Of a DNA stretch of 25,200 nt, positions 21,483 to 25,200 are shown one piece after another. Numbering within the stretch: the first letter of the stretch is position 1; each line of letters begins with the position of its first letter. The DNA is from CAYLZO01 sp964387775 (lineage in GTDB: Bacteria > Chloroflexota > Anaerolineae > JAAYZQ01), in assembly GCA_964387775.1 (NCBI GenBank), contig CAYLZO010000046.1, forward strand, positions 1-25,200, written 5' to 3'. The position numbers and the translations under genes were made by a program. The notes beneath the pieces were generated by a model. That model did not search any database. It was not told the origin of the DNA and was given only the letters and a program-made list of their open reading frames with translations.

Positions 21483-22052
21483 TCAATCCCGGTCGAACAG
21501 ATGCTCCTGCCGGTTGACGTACTGTAGATTCCAGCGGCCTTCCCCCCAGCGCAGGCAGTGGACGGCCGCCAGCTCGGTGCGCACCAGCAGGGTGTGGCTA
21601 CCCAGGATGAGGCGCAGCAGGGTCCCCAGCGTGCCGCCGTGGGCCACGACCAGCACCTGGCCCTCGGCGTGGGCGTCGAGGATGCGGGCCGTGGCGCGGG
21701 CCACCCGCCGGCGCATCTGCTCGTATTCGGCCGCAAAGGGCGACGGGGGCTCGTCGGTCAGCGGATCGGCACGTTGGGGCAGGGCGTGCAGGTAGGGCAC
21801 CTCGGTCTCGCGCAGGTCGGCGTCGACGATCAACTCCAGCCCATAGTGCTCGTTGATGATGGCCGCCGTCTGCCGGGCGCGGCGCATGGAGCTGCAATAG
21901 AGGGCTGTGAAGTCGTAGCCCTCGGCCACCAGCCAGCCGGCCAGGCGGGCGGCCTGCTGGCGGCCCAGGTCGGTCAGGTCGGTGTCGGGGCCGAGGGCGC
22001 GGTCCAGGTTGGTGTACGATTGCCCGTGGCGGGCCAAAACCAATTCGAGCAT
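21483..22052 (-). CDS. Histidine phosphatase (phosphoglycerate mutase-like) family protein
   Basis: A 189-residue cytoplasmic enzyme. The phospho-accepting motif ARHGQ has R8 and H9. CSSMRRARQTA supplies the second arginine, RETEV has the acid E82 or E84, and VVAHGGTLGTLL has the second histidine H138. All catalytic residues expected of the superfamily are present. The substrate could be a sugar phosphate or cobalamin-pathway nucleotide (CobC-like), but nothing nearby settles it. Its ATG starts one base after the stop of a 26-codon ORF, and CGGAGG for its ribosome-binding site lies within that ORF, so the three genes from 24533 downwards look coupled. Confidence 0.9.
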   Translation of the reverse strand: MLELVLARHGQSYTNLDRALGPDTDLTDLGRQQAARLAGWLVAEGYDFTALYCSSMRRARQTAAIINEHYGLELIVDADLRETEVPYLHALPQRADPLTDEPPSPFAAEYEQMRRRVARATARILDAHAEGQVLVVAHGGTLGTLLRLILGSHTLLVRTELAAVHCLRWGEGRWNLQYVNRQEHLFDRD

Positions 22053-22053
22053 C

Positions 22054-22134
22054 TCAGCGTTGCCTCCGCCGGCCTCTCAAATAGGCCATCACCTCGTCGT
22101 AGAAGCCGGTCTCGTTGTTCGGGCCGAAGCTCAT
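22054..22134 (-). CDS. Coupled 26-codon small ORF
   Basis: Reading from ATG 22134 gives 26 residues ending at TGA 22054-22056. The ATG overlaps the glycosyltransferase stop by four bases (ATGA), and the stop is one base from the histidine phosphatase ATG. The peptide is acidic at first (NNETGFYDEV) and ends in a basic tail (LRGRRRQR). I do not recognise it. It may be a real microprotein, or the N-terminal stub of a gene lost by deletion whose start was kept for translational coupling. Confidence 0.5.
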   Translation of the reverse strand: MSFGPNNETGFYDEVMAYLRGRRRQR

Positions 22135-24533
22135 GGATAGACCCTCACCTTTGTCAGCCGCGCCCGGTCGCCCCGGGGCTGGCCGTCGGCGCCGAGCAGG
22201 GGCAGCGCCGCCCCCGTGGCCGGATCGGCGACGAGCACCTCCAGGTCGTAGGCGCCGGGCGGGGCGCCGGCGGGCAGCGTCAAGCTGTAGCGTGTCTGAC
22301 TCGAATCCCCGCCCGCCTGGACGGCCACCGCTCCCTGCTCACCCACCAGTTGGACGGTGACGTCCGCTGGTCCGTCGCCGTCCCAGCGCAGCGTCACGCC
22401 CAGCGTCTCGCCGGGCCGCAGCGCCAGGCGGTCCAGGTCGTAGCCGGCCAGGGTCACGGGGCCAAAGTCGAGGCGCAGCGCGCCACGCTTCACTGGGCGG
22501 GCGGCGGGCCGGATGGCGACCTCGCCAAAGCGCACGTTGTCGCCGCCACCGGTGGCCAGGTACAGCCGCCGGCCGGTCGCCGCGTCGTAAAGGCCCACCT
22601 CCCAGACGGCCTCGTCGGGCGCGTAGGCGGCCTCGGGCAGGGCCAGCAGGTAGGGGTCGGCCACCACCTGGCCCGGCGTCCAGCCGCTGGTCGGGCGGGC
22701 GCCCAGGCCCGGCGCGGCGTCGCGCTGAGCCAGCACCCGGTCGTGCCGGCCCAGGAGATGGACAAAGACGGTATAGTCGCGGGCCGGCGGCGCCGCCGCC
22801 TGCCAGTAGAGGATCAGGGCCAGGACGTCGCCGGGCTGGGCCGCGTCGGCGCCGGTCACGGCGCCCAGCAGGTGGATCTGCCCGTCGAACTCGGCGTCGA
22901 GGTGGATCGCCCCGGCGGGCAGGCCGTCGGCGCCCGATTCGGCCAGCGGCCTGCGCTCGACCTGCCGCCGGTAGATGGTCAGCGGCGCGCCCCAGAAGCG
23001 CGCGTCGTCGAAGGTCTGGACCGGGGCGTAGGCCGCCTGGAACCAGGGGTCGGCGCGTAGATCGTAGGCGTAGAGCGGCGAGACGGCGGTCAGGGCCAGA
23101 TAGTCGGGCTGGTAGTGGAGCAGCGCCCATGTCAGGTCGCCCCGCGCCAGGGCGTCGGCCACGTCGGGCTTCAGCAGGCCCAGGAAATCGACCATGGGCC
23201 GCTCGGCGTAGTAGCCCATGACGCCCACCTCGGTCACGCCGACCCGGGCGCCGGGCGGCGTGTTGGCCCGCAGCCAGCGGCCCGCCCGCTCGTAGACGTC
23301 CACCTTGGCCTCGGGCAGCACCTTGCTCACCACGTCGTCGGGCGGCGGCAGCGGGCCGTCGAGGGCCTGCACCAGCGCCCAATCCGACCAAACCAGGGCC
23401 AGCAGCAGCAACCCGGCCCAAACTGTCCCGATTCCCCGTTTTCCCGATTCCCCGATTCCCATTCCCCCCAACCAGCGCACGCCCTCGACGACGCCCAGGG
23501 CCGCCGCGGCGGCCAGCCCCGGCACCAGCGGCGCATAGTACCAGTAGTAGGGCGTCACACCCAGGAGGGTGTAGCCCAGCAGTTGGGCGGCGCCCCAGGC
23601 GGCGAGCAGGCGGACCCAACCCGCCTTGCGCCAGAGGGCAACGAGGCCAATGACGATCGCCGGGACGAAGAGCAGGTAGAGGGGCGTCTGGGCCAGGCGG
23701 GCGCGGGCCAGGATGGTCAAGCCCTCCAGGTAGGTGGTGTGGGCGTAAAAGCCGGTGATGCCCAACTCGGCCTGGGCGCGCTTGGCGGCCAGGGTGGCCG
23801 GCAGCGGCGAGCCAAAGCGCCACGTCAGCCAGGCGAGCAGGGGCAGCATCACGGCGACGTAGAGCGCCGCCGCGCCAAGGGCCGACCGTAGGGCAAATTG
23901 CCAATTTGCTCTACGAGTGGGAGCGGGCCGTAGGGCAAATTGGCAATTTGCCCTACAGTAGTCGGCGGCGAGGACGGCGGCCAGGACCAGGCCGTCGGCG
24001 CGGGTGAGGGTCGCCAGGGCGAGCAGGACGGCGGCCAGGTAGAGCCGGCCGCCCCGGTAGGCCAGGACCGCACCCAGGGCGAGGGCCAGAAAGGTGGCGG
24101 TCTCTAGGCCGAGGCTGAGCCAGAGCAAGGGACCAGTGACAAGGAACAAGGCAGAAAGCACGCCAACCCCCGGTGCGTCTTTGCGGCGGCCCAGGAGAAA
24201 GAGAAAGACAGCGCCCACGGCCAACGCGACGGCGGACAGGGCATTGGCCAGGGCGGGAATGCTTTGCCCTGGGGCACTCGAAGGGTCGGGCAAGACAAGC
24301 GCACCGGCGCCCAGGGCCAGCGCCCAGAGCGGGGCCGTCGTGCTCAGCACCGGATCGCCGGGGTTGTAGGTGAACCCGTGGCCCGTCGCCAGGTTGTGGG
24401 CGTAGCGGTAGGTGATAAAGGCGTCGTCCACGGCCAGGGGATGGAGGGCGACGCCCAGGGCCAGGGCGATGACGGTAGGGGCGAGGCATCCCAGCCAGAA
24501 GCTAACCGCCCGAACTCGCTGGCTATTGCCCAT
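22131..24533 (-). CDS. GT-C family membrane glycosyltransferase (ArnT/PMT-like) with C-terminal beta domain
   Basis: An 800-residue integral membrane protein. The first external loop has the acidic pair D36-D37 in AVDDAFITYRYAHNLATGHG, the hallmark of GT-C enzymes that use polyprenyl-phosphate sugars. Roughly ten hydrophobic helices run to about residue 385. The C-terminal half is an exported domain, with beta-sandwich-like stretches such as GDVLALILYWQAAAPPARDY and PGETLGVTLRWDGDGPADV. The acceptor is unknown. Two features are odd: residues about 193-215 and 356-369 are encoded by inserted repeats, and the long C-terminal half is larger than in simple ArnT proteins. The start ATG 24533 has only a weak GGGAATAG ribosome-binding site. 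Confidence 0.85.
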   Translation of the reverse strand: MGNSQRVRAVSFWLGCLAPTVIALALGVALHPLAVDDAFITYRYAHNLATGHGFTYNPGDPVLSTTAPLWALALGAGALVLPDPSSAPGQSIPALANALSAVALAVGAVFLFLLGRRKDAPGVGVLSALFLVTGPLLWLSLGLETATFLALALGAVLAYRGGRLYLAAVLLALATLTRADGLVLAAVLAADYCRANCQFALRPAPTRRANWQFALRSALGAAALYVAVMLPLLAWLTWRFGSPLPATLAAKRAQAELGITGFYAHTTYLEGLTILARARLAQTPLYLLFVPAIVIGLVALWRKAGWVRLLAAWGAAQLLGYTLLGVTPYYWYYAPLVPGLAAAAALGVVEGVRWLGGMGIGESGKRGIGTVWAGLLLLALVWSDWALVQALDGPLPPPDDVVSKVLPEAKVDVYERAGRWLRANTPPGARVGVTEVGVMGYYAERPMVDFLGLLKPDVADALARGDLTWALLHYQPDYLALTAVSPLYAYDLRADPWFQAAYAPVQTFDDARFWGAPLTIYRRQVERRPLAESGADGLPAGAIHLDAEFDGQIHLLGAVTGADAAQPGDVLALILYWQAAAPPARDYTVFVHLLGRHDRVLAQRDAAPGLGARPTSGWTPGQVVADPYLLALPEAAYAPDEAVWEVGLYDAATGRRLYLATGGGDNVRFGEVAIRPAARPVKRGALRLDFGPVTLAGYDLDRLALRPGETLGVTLRWDGDGPADVTVQLVGEQGAVAVQAGGDSSQTRYSLTLPAGAPPGAYDLEVLVADPATGAALPLLGADGQPRGDRARLTKVRVYP
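23428..23468. repeat. CGATTCCC-type tandem repeat inside the glycosyltransferase gene
   Basis: Units of CCCGATTCCCC and variants recur four times in about 40 bases and are translated as a Gly/Glu/Lys-rich loop between two membrane helices, where extra residues are tolerated. Confidence 0.65.
23888..23956. repeat. Two 27-bp palindromes inserted in frame in the glycosyltransferase gene
   Basis: The copy at 23930-23956 is a perfect palindrome: arm GTAGGGCAAATTG, one centre base, then its complement. The copy at 23888-23914 has one mismatch. Their starts are 42 bases apart, so both keep frame and encode two near-identical short peptides (NCQFALRPA, NWQFALRSA). Confidence 0.9.
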
Positions 24534-24575
24534 CGCTATTCCCGCGAGAAAATGGTTTCATGGGATGCCTCGCCC

Positions 24576-25090
24576 TTACTTGATCCAGCCCTTCAGCAGG
24601 GCGCGGGTGACGAGGGGGTCCACCACCCAGACGAAAAAGCCCCACACCAGGTCAAAGAGGTAGAATACGCCAAAGAGCAGCGCCAGGCCGGGGTTGGTCC
24701 AGCCGGTGAGGCAGCAGGTGACGAAGGAAAAGAGCGTGACCGCCGTCCAAAAGACGCGGTGCGAGAGGCTGGTCTGGCCGTAGCGCCACATCACGCCGAT
24801 GACGGGCAGCCTGGCCTCGTCGGCGTGGCGGAGGGCGGCGGCCCAGCGGTTGGTGCTGAGCAGGAAGCGGGCGTAGCGCGTGTGAAAGGCGGCGACCGTC
24901 GGCGCCAGGGCGACGGCCCGCTCGTGGTGCTCGCGGGCCTCCTGGCGCTTGCCCCGGCTGCCGAGCACCAGGGCCCGGGTGCTGTGGGCGTCGTTGGGCG
25001 CCGGGCGACGTTCTGCAAGCGCAGCGCCAGCTCTGGCGACAATTCCACTTGCCAATCTGTTTTCACCCAGGCAGAACCCAATCCGCTCAT
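24576..25090 (-). CDS. TPR plus membrane-tail protein, probably frameshifted
   Basis: The best start is ATG 25090 (MSGLGSAWVKTDWQVE), with AGAGAGG five bases before it and a good promoter upstream. That frame degenerates after about 30 codons. The frame that continues sensibly is open from there to 24576: PNDAHSTRALVLGSRGKRQE, then REHHERAVALAPTVAAFHTR, a TPR-like pair of helices, followed by two hydrophobic helices (FWTAVTLFSFVTCCLTGW and LALLFGVFYLFDLVWGFFVW). Joining them needs a one-base shift near 25015-25030, so either the gene is broken or the sequence has an error there. The product would be a small membrane-anchored protein with an N-terminal helical repeat. Function unknown; it may be co-transcribed with the glycosyltransferase 42 bases downstream. 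Confidence 0.65.
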
Positions 25091-25113
25091 GTTGGCCTCT
25101 CTTTCTGAGACGC

Positions 25114-25142
25114 ATTATAACATGGCTTGCGCTTGGGGACAA
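25114..25142 (-). promoter_or_regulatory. Candidate promoter of the TPR/membrane gene
   Basis: On the minus strand TTGTCC (25137-25142), 17 bases, then a perfect TATAAT (25114-25119), about 24 bases before ATG 25090. Confidence 0.65.
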
Positions 25143-25170
25143 CCTGCGACTCGAAGAAAAGTGCTTGGCC

Positions 25171-25200
25171 TTCACCGCGAAGGCACAGAGAACACAGAGA
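25171..25200. repeat. Edge of a dispersed intergenic repeat
   Basis: TTCACCGCGAAGGCACAGAG followed by AACACAGAGA, running off the window, matches the widely dispersed repeat of this wording that I recall from intergenic regions of many environmental bacteria. Its full extent is not visible. Confidence 0.6.

Noticed and set aside
21558..23060. Plus-strand ORF of 500 codons opposite the phosphatase and glycosyltransferase genes
   Set aside because: Gln/Gly/Ala/Arg-rich antisense translation running across two genuine genes.
24120..24160. AAGGGACCAGTGACAAGGAACAAGG as another inserted repeat
   Set aside because: It encodes an ordinary membrane helix of the GT-C fold with no extra residues and no second copy, so chance wording is as likely.

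Overview
The window (about 60-65% GC by eye, long same-strand runs of tightly packed genes) looks like a chromosome segment of a Chloroflexota bacterium, most likely Anaerolineae or Caldilineae. The clues are a lipoprotein whose N-terminal linker repeats EVTRVVE-type units (common in Chloroflexota lipoproteins), short palindromic repeats inserted in frame into genes, and NarL-type kinase/regulator pairs with HAMP and GAF domains. This is an inference from style; no rRNA or marker gene is present.

Layout. 1-2273 (-): 5' part of a type I restriction HsdR subunit carrying an extra carboxypeptidase-regulatory-like beta-sandwich domain. 2756-3562 (+): unrecognised protein with a C-terminal HTH. 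3631-4031 (-): decayed U32 peptidase fragment. 4227-14851 (-): one long, mostly overlapping gene run whose theme is a molybdenum enzyme. Read in transcription order from 14851 it contains a Tat-exported molybdopterin oxidoreductase resembling respiratory arsenate reductase ArrA, a four-cluster ferredoxin subunit resembling ArrB, a dihaem lipoprotein, an NrfD-like membrane anchor that is only half length, a TorD chaperone, a poly-ferredoxin, an ECF-type transporter (fused double ATPase, putative S component, T component) with a small lipoprotein of the oxidoreductase-molybdopterin-binding fold inserted in it, and finally mobB and mobA. 15126-18740 (-): a three-gene sensing operon made of a PhnD-like lipoprotein, a histidine kinase and a NarL-type response regulator. 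It has the same parts list as the oxyanion-sensing modules (for example AioX/AioS/AioR) found beside arsenic oxidoreductases.

18976-25200 is more ordinary: a half-size GDT1/UPF0016 transporter, a TPR fragment whose Shine-Dalgarno lies in a long hairpin, tRNA-Tyr with a consensus promoter and terminator, a B12-binding radical SAM protein, a histidine phosphatase, a coupled 26-codon ORF, a GT-C glycosyltransferase and a frameshifted TPR/membrane protein.

The most interesting reading is that 4227-18740 is a self-contained respiratory molybdoenzyme island: a sensor, the catalytic and electron-transfer subunits, a maturation chaperone, cofactor nucleotide attachment (MobA/MobB) and a dedicated ECF transporter of unknown, perhaps molybdenum- or pterin-related, substrate. 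Substrate assignments are inference. The gene order, overlaps and motifs were read directly.
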